This document shows positions 22,001 through 32,769 of a stretch of 36,968 nt of DNA, piece by piece. This DNA comes from Purshia tridentata (lineage: Eukaryota > Streptophyta > Magnoliopsida > Rosales > Rosaceae): positions 1-36,968 of the forward strand of contig QANT01003081.1 in assembly GCA_003254885.1 (NCBI GenBank), written 5' to 3'. The notes under the pieces were generated by a model that worked only from the letters and a program-made list of their open reading frames with translations, was not told the DNA's origin and did not search any database. The first letter of the stretch is position 1, and the number at the start of each line of letters is the position of its first letter. The translations under genes were made by a program, and so were the position numbers.

Positions 22001-23551
22001 AAAGGGTCATTATAACTTCTTAATATCAAGGTGGGGACACAGTGTCATGACAAATAAAGGTGAGGCAGTTAGCTATGGAGGCTAAATTGCAGTGGAGGGG
22101 ATTGCTGCTGCACCTATGGGCCAAAAAGATTTTTTAGGAAACTGACGACACATGTGAAGGGTTGCTTGAAGTAGATAGCAGGACCAAAATTTTTGAAAAA
22201 GAGCTTGACAATATCCTGATCATGTACATCTATAACTTATGCCAAACTGTATTCTATGCCTTATTTCTGCTAATCCTCTTACCTATATACTCCTACTAGC
22301 TTTTCCTCCCTGTTTTCTGTCTATCCCTCCCTCCCTCCCTCTCTCTGGTTTTTGTAAAGTTTTCCTATTTTCTGCTGCAGGAGAAGAGGCGGGATACTTG
22401 GTGTCCAGGTAAGCTCTCAAGGGAGACTGTTGAAGAGGTAATACTTTATTTTTCTTTGAGTTTATATGATTACTTTATCATCTTTCACTAAATTGTAATT
22501 TCCCAATTTTCAAAATATACATCAAAGATTTTTTTCTTTAACTTATGTTTTATTGCATGCATATTGTGTTCTTATTTTTTGCAGTGCAAAATCCCAAAAT
22601 TGTACATAGTGTTGTTGGGTACTTACTGGAAATGTAATTATCATAATTGCATGAAAATTTACAAAGTTGCAAATGGCAAGTGATGATTAGTGGATTTGAG
22701 GGACTATTGTGAATGAGGGGATTTCCTTGATAACTTGCAATAGGAATCCCGTATAAAAGTTGAGCTTGTCTAGGAAACCAATGATTAAAGATGGCATCTG
22801 TCATTTTTTCTATTTTGTCAATCTTTTACATTTTCTTCTTTTGATTGAGTTTCAAAATGTATCAGGGCAAGAGGAATCTTGTACATGATATTCTTTGGTT
22901 AATTGGTATTAGTAACTTCTGCCTAGCTAAAATGTATGGATTTCAAAAGTGTGGTACTGTAAATCAAGTTTTGCATTACTGATTATAGTTTTCAGTGAGA
23001 GGGATTGAGGTTAAAAACCACTCCCTTCTGGTTTCACTTGATTTATGGAGCCTCCTAATTGGGACTTGTTGGAAACTGTGTTTAGTGTGTATTATTTAAC
23101 TTTATTTCTAATATAAATATACGTGCTTGGTCTCACATTGAGTCGAAGAATCTACAACCATAAGTAAGACAATGAGGTAAAAAATATAGCAAACCGCACC
23201 ACCTAGAAAAGTGATGGCATGTGATGGATATGGTCCTAAATAGGGGAAAAGGAAGCTGCAGCTGGAACTTAACATTTGGTTGTGTTGAGAAATTTTTCCT
23301 TTTCCTGCATATAAAGTAAAATGTTAAGAAGAATACTTCTGTGACAGTCCTCAGTCAGAATTAGGTAATACTATTATTCCAATGTAAAATAGAGGTCATC
23401 TAGCAGTGGACAAGAAGTCCACTGTTGTGTAACTCCACAAATTTCACAAAGATGGATTCAAATAGACGGCTCCGATGTTCGAACTAAAATGCAGAGTGGG
23501 TCCCACTATGAAACCTCATTATTCCTAAAATGAGGTATACCTCATTTGAGG

Positions 23552-23588
<37 letters not shown>

Positions 23589-26500
23589 TATGTATATTGT
23601 GCAAAACTGTTAAGTTTGCTTTTACGATTATTATCCACTTCTGGATAATAAGATAAGATACAGGCTGCTGTCGATATTTTTATTAATTACTAATGTTTTC
23701 TTTGTTGGTGTGATCTCTAAACTTTTTCTGAGCATGTCATATCAATTATGTTATAATTTTAAGCTATTGCCACTTTGGTCAACTTTAGGTGCCATCCACC
23801 ATCCAATCAAAGCCATCTGATGTAGAGCCCATGAGACCCAAGCGTGAGATGGGACCACTTCTTCCTTTTGAAGAACTGGTGCATGAGATTGAAGTTGCTG
23901 AGGATGAGTCTTGCAAAGAAGGCGAAGAATGTAAAAACAACACATTGGAGGACTGTGCTCTTCCTGATCCATACACTTTATTGCATGTTACTAACAGGAG
24001 AAAGGTGCCACCCAGGAAGAGAAGCTTACCCATGGTTTGTACAATTTCATTAAATTTCTTGTACTAAACTTTTGGCAATTCACATTTTTAATTCCATACA
24101 TCTGGCAGGCCAATGGATTAGTAGATTTGCAAGCAGAATATGAAGATTTGCTTATAAACTTTGAAACTCAGGTTACTATATTTCATTCTCTCTTTTCCTC
24201 AATACATCGGCAAATGGGTTTCTGCTCTATATTGATCTTTATCTCATGCAGAGAACTTTGAGTGAGATACAAATCGATTGCTTGACACAGAAGCTTGCTG
24301 AGGCTAATATGTTTTCTGGAGCAATATATAATGACCATTCCACATCTTATGTCAATAACGGGGAAAAGAATGTTAGTTTAAGAGAGTCAGAGGCTATTAT
24401 TGTGATCAAGCGACTTCAAGAGCAGGTTGCCCGCTCATTCTTTTTTCTTATATACTTTTTTTTTTAAATTACTCTATTAACTTTGCAGTTTTTGACAATC
24501 AATATCTGGTTAATGCTGTTTTTATTGTTTTTGGTCATTGAATATTTTTCATTTCTTGTCTGTCCTCTATCTTGCAGATTAAGATGTTAGAAATGGAGAA
24601 GTCTTCAAGCCAACAAAATCTGGATAGTGTTGTTGAGCTGGCAACAGAGCAAAACATATGTGCCAGGGAGAAGTTTGGGGAGGTAATCTTGGTTTGTGTT
24701 AGTCGGTTGTGCTATATAAGCTTGTGAATAGTTGTCAATCTACAGGCTGCCTCATCAATTATTTTGGAGTGCTAATCTGCTGGACTTTTTTAGGTGTTAT
24801 CAAGCTTCCTGATATATTTCTTTAGGAGTTTTAATATGCTTATATGCTTCAAAATTTTAAACTCTAAGCCTATTATCACCCACCCATCTGTAATAAGAAA
24901 AGAAGAAAAATGGTGAAGAATACATGCACTTGCATGCGAGACTCAGTGATTTTCAGCAACATTTGCATCCACATTTTTATATTTATTTGTTTTTAATGTA
25001 TAGCAGGCTTTACTCTCTCTCTCTCTCTCTCTCTCTAACTATCCCTTGGTAAAACCATAAATTAAATCAGAGTGTTAAATTGTGAAAAGCCTCCAAACTA
25101 CTGTTGAAATATTTCATAATGTGGTGCTACTGATACTCAAATTAAGTTCCATTTCAAGGGTCAAAATTTGGTGATACTTCATCAATAGTAATTAGAGCAT
25201 TTTGTGAGAAAAGTATGTGATTTGAATGTCTCAACAATGAAAAGAGATATTTTAGGGTTTGCCTGTCGCCTGAAACATTTGAGGTATATTTCCCTTACAT
25301 GTTCTCTTGTCAAAGAAGCTATATTCCATAAATTTGGCCAAAAGTAGAAGAAATATTTGGATAAATTGAATTTTTTGTGCTTTCAGTGAGTGGGTTACAT
25401 ATCAATTCAAATTGTTAAATTTGTTTTAAGTTTCCAACTATAAATGTGCATGCGCACCCACTTGCTGCTCTCTGTTTTCTTCTAGGACAGAACTCTTATT
25501 GTTTTGACTTCATTGTTTTAAGCTGTTATTCATTGTATTTCTTTCTGTCTCTTACTTTTAAATTGGCATGTAATTGTTAATCTTCTTAGCTCCATGAAGA
25601 GCTTCTAATTGCTCGTGAGGAGGCCAGGGTCGCTCGTGAACAGCATACTTGGAATGAATCTGTAAGAAAAGTTGATGTATGTATCTCCTTCTTTTGTGTT
25701 AATTTATGTGATGACTATAATTTAGCTATTGTTTTTCTTATTTAATTGGAACCATTTAGTTATTGTTCTTCCCTAGAAGTTTTTTTGGTGTTCATAATTT
25801 TAGAGTATACACGATCGCTCTTTCTCGAAGTTATGCCGCTAACTTTTATAGCTTCATTTAGGATGGGAATGCTGAATATTTTATCAAGGTTGAAAAGGAA
25901 GTTCAAGAAATAATATCGGAATTTCAAAGCTCAGAAATTGTCATTGAGAGTGTATCTTCGCTCGTGGAAGAGGTCTCTAAGAGTTTCTCTGTGGTATTTG
26001 ATGTGTTCCTAGTAAGTATTTTTGAAACATCATCTCATAAATGATCATTCCTATATTCAATTAGTATTCTAAAGAAATTGTTTGTAGATATCTTAAGCTG
26101 TTATCATTGAGTTTATTCTCTTTTGTTTTATTTTCTCAATCTTTTGTGGTCTAGACACGCTTGTATATTTCTGACCATCCATTGGCTTAACTTCATTGGA
26201 ATGTAGGATTTCAAGACTTTGATTTTCCAGTGTTCTCAGCAACATAAACTAAGTATCACTAACCATGAGAAGTTAAACTCTTACATGATGCAGAAGGTTT
26301 CTGAACTTGAGAATGAAAAGGTCTGGTCATCACTAAATTTATATGAAATTCTGAAATCTGATTACTTCCTGACCAATTGAAATATTTTTTGCTGTATTAA
26401 TATCTGGTACGCAGTGTCTTTTGTACAACCAATCAGTTGATCTTCAGAACCAGATAGAAGAACTGAAACTAGATGCTCAAAATTCTGAAAAGTCCTTGAG

Positions 26501-29500
26501 GGTAAGATTTACTGTTAGATCATCATTATTGGTATTATTAGTATTAGTAACTAGTAAGAGCCTCTCTGATAGTGTGGTATTGTTTCAGGAACTTTTGGAA
26601 CAAGAAGATTTGGAAAAGGGAGAATATTTTTCTCATATACAAGTTCTTGAGAAGGAAATATCAGGTCTATCATCTTGTTCCTTGGCCAAGGAAAGGGATA
26701 ATTTGAGAAAAGATCTTGAGAAAACAAGAATGAAGTTGAAGGAGACTGAGTTTAAGCTTAAGAATGCCATACAGGAGAAAACCAAACTGGAGGTTTGATC
26801 CTATGTCCTTTTTTTTATTTTTGTGGGCAAATGCCTTTATTTTTCTTATGCTGGTTGATATATCATCAAATCTGAACCTTTCACTAACATGTTTGCGCAT
26901 TGTAGGGTGAGAAAGCATTTTCTGAACGAGAAATAAAACGATTGCACGGTCAGAACTCTCTTCTTGAACGTGACATAAATAAGCGTGACTCACTTGCTGG
27001 TAGAAGGCGTGATTCAATTAATGATAAGGGTTTGAAGATGTCTGATCCTAAAAGAGCAAAAGGCCTTGCTTTTGAACAGACGTTGCAGGTGGTGACAATA
27101 TTAATTTCTGTTCCAATATATATTTATATTTTGAAAAGAAACAGATACTTTTATTATAGAAAAAATCCAAATACATATTGTGGACAAGGTGTTCCAAAAA
27201 TAACCTCTTATACCATGGAATGCCACCCCCTAAATCAGAATACTACAAACCTCTAAACTAGCACATTAATGGCAGCTTTCAAATATATCATGATAGCAGA
27301 AAATGATATCCCCCTAAAATCTGAAGATACTGATGCCCACAATGCCGACCAGATATTATCCTGCATCAATTGTGTGATGCAACATGCAAATTATCGTTAG
27401 TTTTAAGTATCAGTGCCTAACTGAAGAGACTTATCTGGAAAATTGTCATGCTGAAGAGAGAACAAGTCAATAGTTAATATTTTGTCTAATTTTTATAGTA
27501 AAATTTACATGAAGTTACTTATGTTTAATGATTCTTAGGTCATTCTACTCTGATTAAGCATTTTGAGTCTCCATTTAATTAAAATAACTCCATAGATAGT
27601 TTATGTACTTTTTGTTTTTTTTTTCTGCTTTTCAGGAAGAATACAAAAAGCTGGAAGTTTATGCTTTTGAAATGGAGACTAAGATTATTTCTCTTGAAGA
27701 AGAATTAGAAGCTGTATACAGGGAAAAAGAAGATGCTTTGTCTATTAATGAAGGTTTGGGGGCTGAATTAGAAACCCTGTCTGAAAAGTTGAGTGCATCA
27801 ACCTTGGAACTGAGTACATTGCGGGAGGAGCTTTCGGCCCTGGTAGTCTTGTTTGTCTTTACACTTCCTCAGTCTTTTCTTATTTTCATTTCAAAGAATA
27901 ATGGCTGGTGTGCTTTATTGTGTGAAGTGTTCTTATTTTTCATTGCTATTCTTCTCTATATCCAGAGGCATAGGTTGGAAGAATCTAAATTTGAGCAGCA
28001 AAAGATGGAAAGCTCCATTAAAATTTTCATAGAAGAAAAGGAAGAGTTGGCGATGGTAGCTAAATTTTGGGTTTTCCTTTGTGTGAATGTTCCCCTTTTT
28101 TTTTTTCAGTGTGTTACTGCATCTGTGTGTGTTTCTTGGTTCATGTGACTCATCTGATTGCATCTTTGATTTTGCAGCAACTATTTGGGTTTTCCTTTGT
28201 GTGAATGTTCCCTTTTTTTTTTTTCAGTGTGTTACTGCATCTGTGTGTGTTTCTTGGTTCATGTTACTCATCTGATTGCATCTTTGATTTTGCAGCAACT
28301 TACAGATTCTCTTTTGGAAATGGAGGAGGAAAGGGCAATATGGTCAGCTAAGGAGAAGGCTTCCCTTGAAGCCATAGAAGAGAAATCCAAGTTATACAAC
28401 ATGGACATTACATCATTATCAAGGGAAATGTCAGAGGTGAAACTCATCTCTACTTGTGTAAATCATGAAAGTCACCTCTACTTGTGTAGCATGTGTTATC
28501 TGGCCTTGCTATTGTATTTTAATAGTCTGCATTAGGATTTGACTTTTAGGGGTATTATTGTCATTTGTGTAAATATTTCTAATATTTACATTTGGTCTCA
28601 TTTGACTCAAGCGACCCTAATTTTTTGCAATTGAATGTTTAAATCGCACTATTCTTTACTTGATTGTTCATATTATGATATATGCTTATTCTGATTATGA
28701 TTATGCCAAAATGTAAGGTGAGGAATGAATTGGAGTCTTGTAGACAAGAATGCATGGTTCTTAGGGAAAGATTAACATGTTCCGAGATAGCAGAACAAAC
28801 GACATGCAGGTTTGTTTCGGTGTCATTTCCTCATCTTTTCTGCCCTCTTGGCTGTTTCTTTCTTATTATTTTGAAGAACAAAACATTATTATTTTATTTT
28901 ACTTTGTTTCAGCATGGAGAAGTCTTTGGAGATTGATCAACTGAATAATGACCAAAATATAGCTGATGTTCATAGCAAACAGTCTGAAGGAGTAAGTATT
29001 TGCATTAGCTTAGAAGATTTTTATGGTTATTTCACCAGGTATTATTTTGGTATTTACAATTTAGCTTTTTACTTTAAACCATTCAGATGTTGAACTCAAA
29101 TTTGGAGATGCGCAAAATTCATGATTGTGAGGAAATGAATGTGCTTCAGAAGGAGCTCAGCTTTCTGAACAAAGAAAGAGAAGATCTGTTAATTCGAATA
29201 AGAGAGTTATCAGAACTTTCAAATGACTACCAGGTATTATCTCCACTTCCATTCTTTACAGACTACCAGATAAAATATTTGAAAATGGTTAGAGAAAACA
29301 ATTATTGCACTAATTGTGAGGAACTAGCATTAATTCTTGAAAACTTACTCCATTGGTTTGGGTGATTGTATGTTGTCTTCAGAGTCTCAACAACCAGCTC
29401 CTTCTTATGACAAAGGAAAGGGATAAATTAGTGACTCAGATCCAAGAGCAGCAGAAACATGTAATTGAAGAAGAAATTCTCAGTAAACAGTACAATGACT

Positions 29501-30113
29501 TGGTAAGTCACTAAAATGATAATTCTTCTCATTGACAACTAAATCGTTTGAGAGTCATCTTATATAATGATGAACTTACTACCAGTTAGTGGAGGCACAA
29601 TTTCAAGTGGAGGAACTGACAAGAAGAATCTCAAGCATGGAAATCAAGATTCACAATGTAAGGGTTTGTGTACTTGCATTTATTGTTCAATGCAGGTGTC
29701 ATCTTCTGGTTATAAACAATAGTTGTACAACAGAAGTTCTAACAATCGGGTTCGTTAGCTTTTGGTTAAATATCAGTTTGGATATTGTGATTTACGCTCT
29801 CCGAGTGAAGTCGAAATATTTTTCATGTTGAGCTATCAGATTTCACAAATATTGTCCTTAATTTGGCCTTGTATACTTTAATCAGGATCAAGTCAAAAAC
29901 AGCAAAGAAAATGCAAAGCTTCGGATGAGGCTTCGAGGGACACAAGCAAAGTTAGATGCCTTTCGCAGTAGATACAAGGAAACACTGGACGAAGCCGATC
30001 ACATGAACAGGAAGTATGAGGAGGCCACAATCAAGCTAAAGGACCTGTTAGCCTCAAAAGGAGTCGAGGTCCTCAGCCTCAAGAAACAGCTTTCTGCTGC
30101 AAAGGGGTTATAA
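16007..30113 (+). CDS. KIN7O: Kinesin-7 motor protein, KIN-7O (CENP-E-like), 33 exons, intact
   Basis: Exons: 16007-16130, 16279-16368, 16454-16572, 17216-17329, 17415-17496, 17934-18001, 18081-18155, 18307-18452, 18967-19069, 19398-19478, 19685-19753, 19855-19914, 19995-20156, 22381-22437, 23789-24034, 24109-24171, 24252-24425, 24578-24682, 25590-25676, 25862-26011, 26207-26320, 26415-26501, 26589-26792, 26906-27088, 27636-27842, 27966-28055, 28296-28436, 28718-28809, 28913-28991, 29087-29233, 29383-29502, 29586-29657, 29886-30113. All phases agree; product 1312 residues. The N-terminal motor (about 1-340) has [12 protein letters not shown], the P-loop GQTNSGKT (78-85), switch I NLYSSRSH, switch II DLAGSE, NKSL and YRDSKLTR. 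A neck and long coiled coils ([15 protein letters not shown] onward) fill the rest, with a conserved break [15 protein letters not shown] near 432-448. Kinesin-7 motors walk to microtubule plus ends; the long CENP-E-like members act in chromosome and spindle handling. The length fits the long KIN-7O type, not short KIN-7N. No lesion seen. Confidence 0.93.
16139..16160. repeat. (TC)n tract in KIN-7O intron 1
   Basis: About ten TC units begin eight bases after the donor GT at 16131. It is the same arrangement of a pyrimidine microsatellite beside a donor as in the HAD gene. Confidence 0.85.
18480..18857 (-). mobile_element. Decayed LINE (L1-type) reverse-transcriptase fragment, antisense in KIN-7O intron 8
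   Basis: Read on the minus strand, this stretch gives pieces of a plant L1-type reverse transcriptase in the right order: [12 protein letters not shown] (the YADD catalytic box, here FADG), then [19 protein letters not shown], then a LGLPLG-like piece, then [10 protein letters not shown] followed by [10 protein letters not shown]. Frames shift between pieces and stops are present, and one catalytic Asp is changed to Gly. It is a dead relic with no visible 5' or 3' end of the element. Confidence 0.82.
18856..19040 (+). repeat. Duplicated exon edge in KIN-7O intron 8
   Basis: A 23-bp stretch (tttgggcggaaatgcaaata + cag) at 18856-18878 repeats exon 9 sequence at 19018-19040, 162 bp away. Next to it, 18893-18922 (ttattcaatatatgatgcaa...) repeats 18947-18976 (ttatttaatatatgatacag...), 54 bp away. 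The second pair includes the real splice acceptor (cag at 18964-18966), which in the upstream copy is mutated to caa. The two pairs show that pieces of the exon 9 boundary were copied into the intron, directly after the LINE relic. Confidence 0.8.
20157..22380. other. Large intron 13 of KIN-7O with transposon-like content
   Basis: A 2.2-kb intron separating the neck coil exon from the short TWCPGKLS exon. It contains a purine-rich stretch near 20500-20620, an (AG)n tract at 21292-21314 and a copia-like LTR relic (about 21290-21595). Downstream of that is about 500 bp of purine-rich DNA (21600-22100) that may be body sequence of a decayed element. No protein domain could be recognised there. 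Confidence 0.5.
21290..21595 (+). mobile_element. Possible Ty1-copia-type LTR remnant
   Basis: From an (AG)n tract onward the sequence has the feel of the 3' half of a copia LTR: 'agtgaagaataaatc', then 'gagtgtaggcaag', then 'gccgaaccacgtaaatc', a TC-rich stretch, 'gtgaatttattctg' and an end close to 'taatcccaaca'. The 'GAACCACGTAAATC' word is typical of plant copia LTR leaders from memory. No second LTR, primer-binding site or target duplication was found, so this is tentative. Confidence 0.4.
23556..23585. repeat. (TC)n microsatellite in KIN-7O intron 14
   Basis: Uninterrupted TC run of about 15 units, 200 bp before exon 15. A similar run lies in intron 18 near 25012-25037. Confidence 0.9.
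25012..25037. repeat. (TC)n microsatellite in KIN-7O intron 18
   Basis: Run of about 12 TC units in the middle of a 900-bp intron, far from either splice site. No coding content in the rest of that intron (24683-25589). Confidence 0.85.
28066..28301 (+). repeat. 118-bp tandem duplication spanning the acceptor of KIN-7O intron 26
   Basis: Two adjacent copies, period 118 bp, start at about 28066 and 28184. Each contains 'gggttttcctttgtgtgaat', a T-run, 'gtgttactgcatctgtgtgt' and 'catctttgattttgcag' followed by 'caact', the first bases of exon 27. They differ only in a T-run length and a few bases, so the event is recent. The intron therefore ends in two near-identical acceptors, after 28177 and after 28295. 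Only the second keeps the reading frame. Confidence 0.95.
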
Positions 30114-30275
30114 TGAAACAAAAATGCATTCATAAGTTTGTTCTTATGGGTTGTAAATTGTATAAAGCCTTACATTAGACTTCTCCTTAATTAGGGCCTT
30201 GTGTAGTATTTAATGAATAGATAGTGCGAGCAATGGTTCTCATTGTTGTTATTGTCTTGTGCAGACTTATGAATG

Positions 30276-31027
30276 AGTGCTTGTGCTTCTACTACCATCA
30301 CACGTTGCTCATCTCACCCGTCTACATCATCCTCTTCACACCGCAGTCTTAACATTAGATTTTCCTTTGGATCGATATATCTCCCCTTTCCTCCACCCCT
30401 ACTCCACAATGCAAGGTATTTTAATGCTCTCACGAGAAAATTATACCTTGCTTACGTTAGTTTATTATAAAACTATACTAGTTTTCTAATAAGGGACAAA
30501 AAGACGTTTTTAGCCCCTGTATTTTATCTTGAAAGCAGATTTGGTCATTTTTTGTCATTTTTGAGTAAAATTTGTGAGTTTATTATACAAGTTATTTGTT
30601 TTAATTTGCGAAAACTTTTCATGTTGATTATAAAATGCCTCAAACTTACAAACAATATAAATGATGAGAATAAAATACGAAGTTCTGAAATCACATGGAC
30701 AAAATAACAGGGACCAAAATTGCTTTTCCCTTCTAATACCATAAAAACATGTTTCTGTATGTTAAATAACAAAGAAAATGCGTGCTTCTTTCTATTACAA
30801 TTAACATTGGTAATCTAATCTCACCCATCTACTTTGATATTACAATATCTATCCTCTTCAAACTGCACTCTTATGCAATCCTTAGAGTTTCCTTTGGATT
30901 CACAGATCTCCTCTTTCGTCCATCCCTACTCTTCAAAGTGCAAGGTAATTAATTTAATGCTCTATCACGAGAAAATTATTCCCCTTACTGACATGGTTTT
31001 TTATAAAACTATACCAGTTTTTTAATA
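30276..31027 (+). repeat. Diverged direct repeat, two copies of about 210-250 bp
   Basis: Copy 1 (30276-30483) and copy 2 (30779-31027) share, in order, 'atctcaccc.tctac', 'atcctcttca.ac.gca.tctta', 'tttcctttggat', 'tctcc.cttt', 'cc.ccctactc', 'gcaaggta', 'atgctct.acgagaaaatta' and 'ttataaaactata.' followed by 'agttttctaata'-like ends. Divergence is considerable, so the duplication is old. A MITE sits at the end of copy 1. Confidence 0.8.
30492..30730 (+). mobile_element. MITE, copy B, 239 bp, with 8-bp target duplication
   Basis: Imperfect terminal inverted repeats: left 'agggacaaaaagacgttttt' continuing 'agcccctgt', right (reverse complement) 'gggaaaagcaattttggtcc' continuing 'ctgt'. Flanked by TTCTAATA at 30484-30491 and 30731-30738. 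Extending to nine bases gives eight matches, so hAT (8 bp) or Mutator (9 bp) are both possible. It carries no gene. A truncated inverted relative lies at 199-357. Confidence 0.78.
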
Positions 31028-31198
31028 ATTTAGAAAACTAACCTGTCTCAAAATTGAAATAACCAAGATGAGATCTATATGTTATTCACATCTCGCATTC
31101 CCATCTTGCTCAATCTCGATTACGACATAATCTTAACATAGTTTTAATGGGCATATAGTAACTATGCTTTTCTAAGGAAAAGAATAGGAGAAGCTCAA

Positions 31199-31281
31199 AC
31201 CTGTCCTCGACAAAGTAAACATGTCTAGTTGAAGGCTGCTTATCGAGTGCAGCATCACAGTCAACTTTTTCAATATTCTGC
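31199..31281 (-). other. Possible orphan exon of unknown gene
   Basis: On the minus strand a good acceptor ('gtcaatgcag') is followed by about 27 open codons (starting NIEKVDCDAALDKQPS and ending HVYFVEDR) and a donor 'gtttga'. The composition looks coding but I do not recognise the family and found no neighbouring exons that fit. It could be a chance open stretch or a fragment left by transposition. Confidence 0.3.
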
Positions 31282-31697
31282 ATTGACTAATGGTATAAGT
31301 ATCACCAACAATAGGTTAAACTTGATAAACCTCTTGATAAACATAGCTTTTTGGTAAAAATATTCGAAACCTTTTCTCACCTCTGCACTTTCTCATTTAC
31401 ATATCCAATATCTTGGATCTTCATCTACGAATTTTCAAGCATTCCCCTCTCAGCATAAGACATCAATTCCATATCTTCCTAATGTGCCCTATTTTGATCC
31501 CAATGCACCATGAAACACAAGGAGCAGTTCCAACATTACTAACTTCTATTCTAAAAGCTTGCCAACGACCAACCACTTTAGTAACTCCAGCACAAAAAGA
31601 AACCCACAAAATTGGCAAAGTTTTTTTGATCTACTAGTAGACGTAATAAGGACCTGATTTCAGACTAATGGATTAAACGCGGGTTATATACAAGTAA

Positions 31698-31780
31698 TCA
31701 GAGCTGATAATTGAATATCAGAGCTGATAATTGGGGAATATGGGAAGACAGAGGAAGAGAACACCAGAGCTGATAATTGA
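31698..31780 (+). repeat. Three copies of a 15-bp word, 'cagagctgataattg'
   Basis: Copies begin near 31699, 31719 and 31765. The first two are 20 bp apart, the third 46 bp further on. Origin unknown; slippage within a decayed transposon is one possibility. Confidence 0.7.
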
Positions 31781-32012
31781 ACTACACAAAATCCAAAATG
31801 AACATCTACCCTCAGAAAAATAATAGGAACAATATAGATGAGGAATCGCTGTCCAATGTCCACAAAAATTTATACACAGAGTTAAGGATGATAACAAAAA
31901 AGTCAGATACACAGATAAAGACAGCAAAAACGAAAAAGTGACATCGAACACCACTTAATTTTATTGTAGAGAAAAAAAAGAGAAAAAAAAGCAAAATTTT
32001 ATGCTGCATTTT

Positions 32013-32141
32013 GGTTGACTCTCCAATCGCTCTTATGGCCACCTCCACCGTCCCCGTCTTGCAGAACACCATCTCGGTCTTCCTGGCCATCAGATCACCC
32101 ACAACATGGTACAGAAACATTGATGGCAATGCCATTGCCAT
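32013..32141 (-). pseudogene. CBSX6: First-exon fragment of a CBSX6-like CBS-domain protein
   Basis: An open start reads MAMALPSMFLYHVVGDL, then KTEMV, then TVEVAIRAIGEST. This is the N-terminus of plant CBSX6-type proteins (MASVFLYHVVGDL...TVESAIRAIGEST), which carry cystathionine-beta-synthase domains. Identity stops abruptly after GEST at about 32013; the expected ECGIPVW continuation is absent and is replaced by unrelated AT-rich DNA. No other CBSX exons were found in the window. Intact homologues run to over 400 residues, so this is a short truncated copy of about 43 codons. Whether it moved here by transposition or is the rest of a deleted gene cannot be told. Confidence 0.78.
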
Positions 32142-32769
32142 TTTTCTGTTTATATGACAAGAAACTTAAGTAATACAAAGGAAAATAGTGATTTCTCCAT
32201 TACACGTTCAATTAGCAAGAAAGTTTGAATAATAAAGGACAATTTTCTTCAGAGACAAGCTCAAAAACGAGTTCTCTACTTCCCCAAGAAGTCAAACTTC
32301 TTTAAAATTACTTCAATTTTCTGTAACTCTCCCCCCTTTTCTTACCAACCAACAAGAAATGAGAGTATTTCTAGTCTCCAGTCCTGCAGCAAAAGCTGAT
32401 AAATCGGAATTCAGAAGTACAAATAAAATGACCTATGTTACTCATTATGTAGTAACTCTTATACTAGTTCAACATGTACTGTACCGCTTATAAGAGAATT
32501 CCTCTATAGGATATATAGGATCTTGCAACAACAGTATTTCATCGACTAATTTGATGCATATATTGATCCATGAATAAAATAAATGAACATGCATTCAATG
32601 GAAGTAACCACGAATCTTCATTATGTTGCATACAAAGAAGTTTCAACATTTGAGGAATTTTTAATCATAAATAAATTGAGCCCAACAACAAACTGACATT
32701 GTGTTTTCACATGATGGATTAACAACTAACATATATGATACATCCATTGTTGTCAAAGGTGCAGAAGTT

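Larger units (their letters stand above)
30114..32769. other. Intergenic region between KIN-7O and the PPR pseudogene
   Basis: Contains the KIN-7O 3' flank, a pair of diverged direct repeats (30276-30483 and 30779-31027) separated by a MITE, a possible orphan exon (31199-31281), three copies of a short 'cagagctgataattg' repeat, and a CBSX6-like fragment (32013-32141). From about 32150 to 32769 I see nothing recognisable. Confidence 0.6.

Noticed and set aside
23101-23290. Possible solo LTR in KIN-7O intron 14
   Set aside because: Some wording looked LTR-like ('cttggtctcacattgagtcg'), but no paired ends, target duplication or primer-binding site could be found.
27100-27600. Possible transposon insert in KIN-7O intron 24
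   Set aside because: A change of texture is visible (27120-27370), but there are no termini, tail or coding motif to support it.
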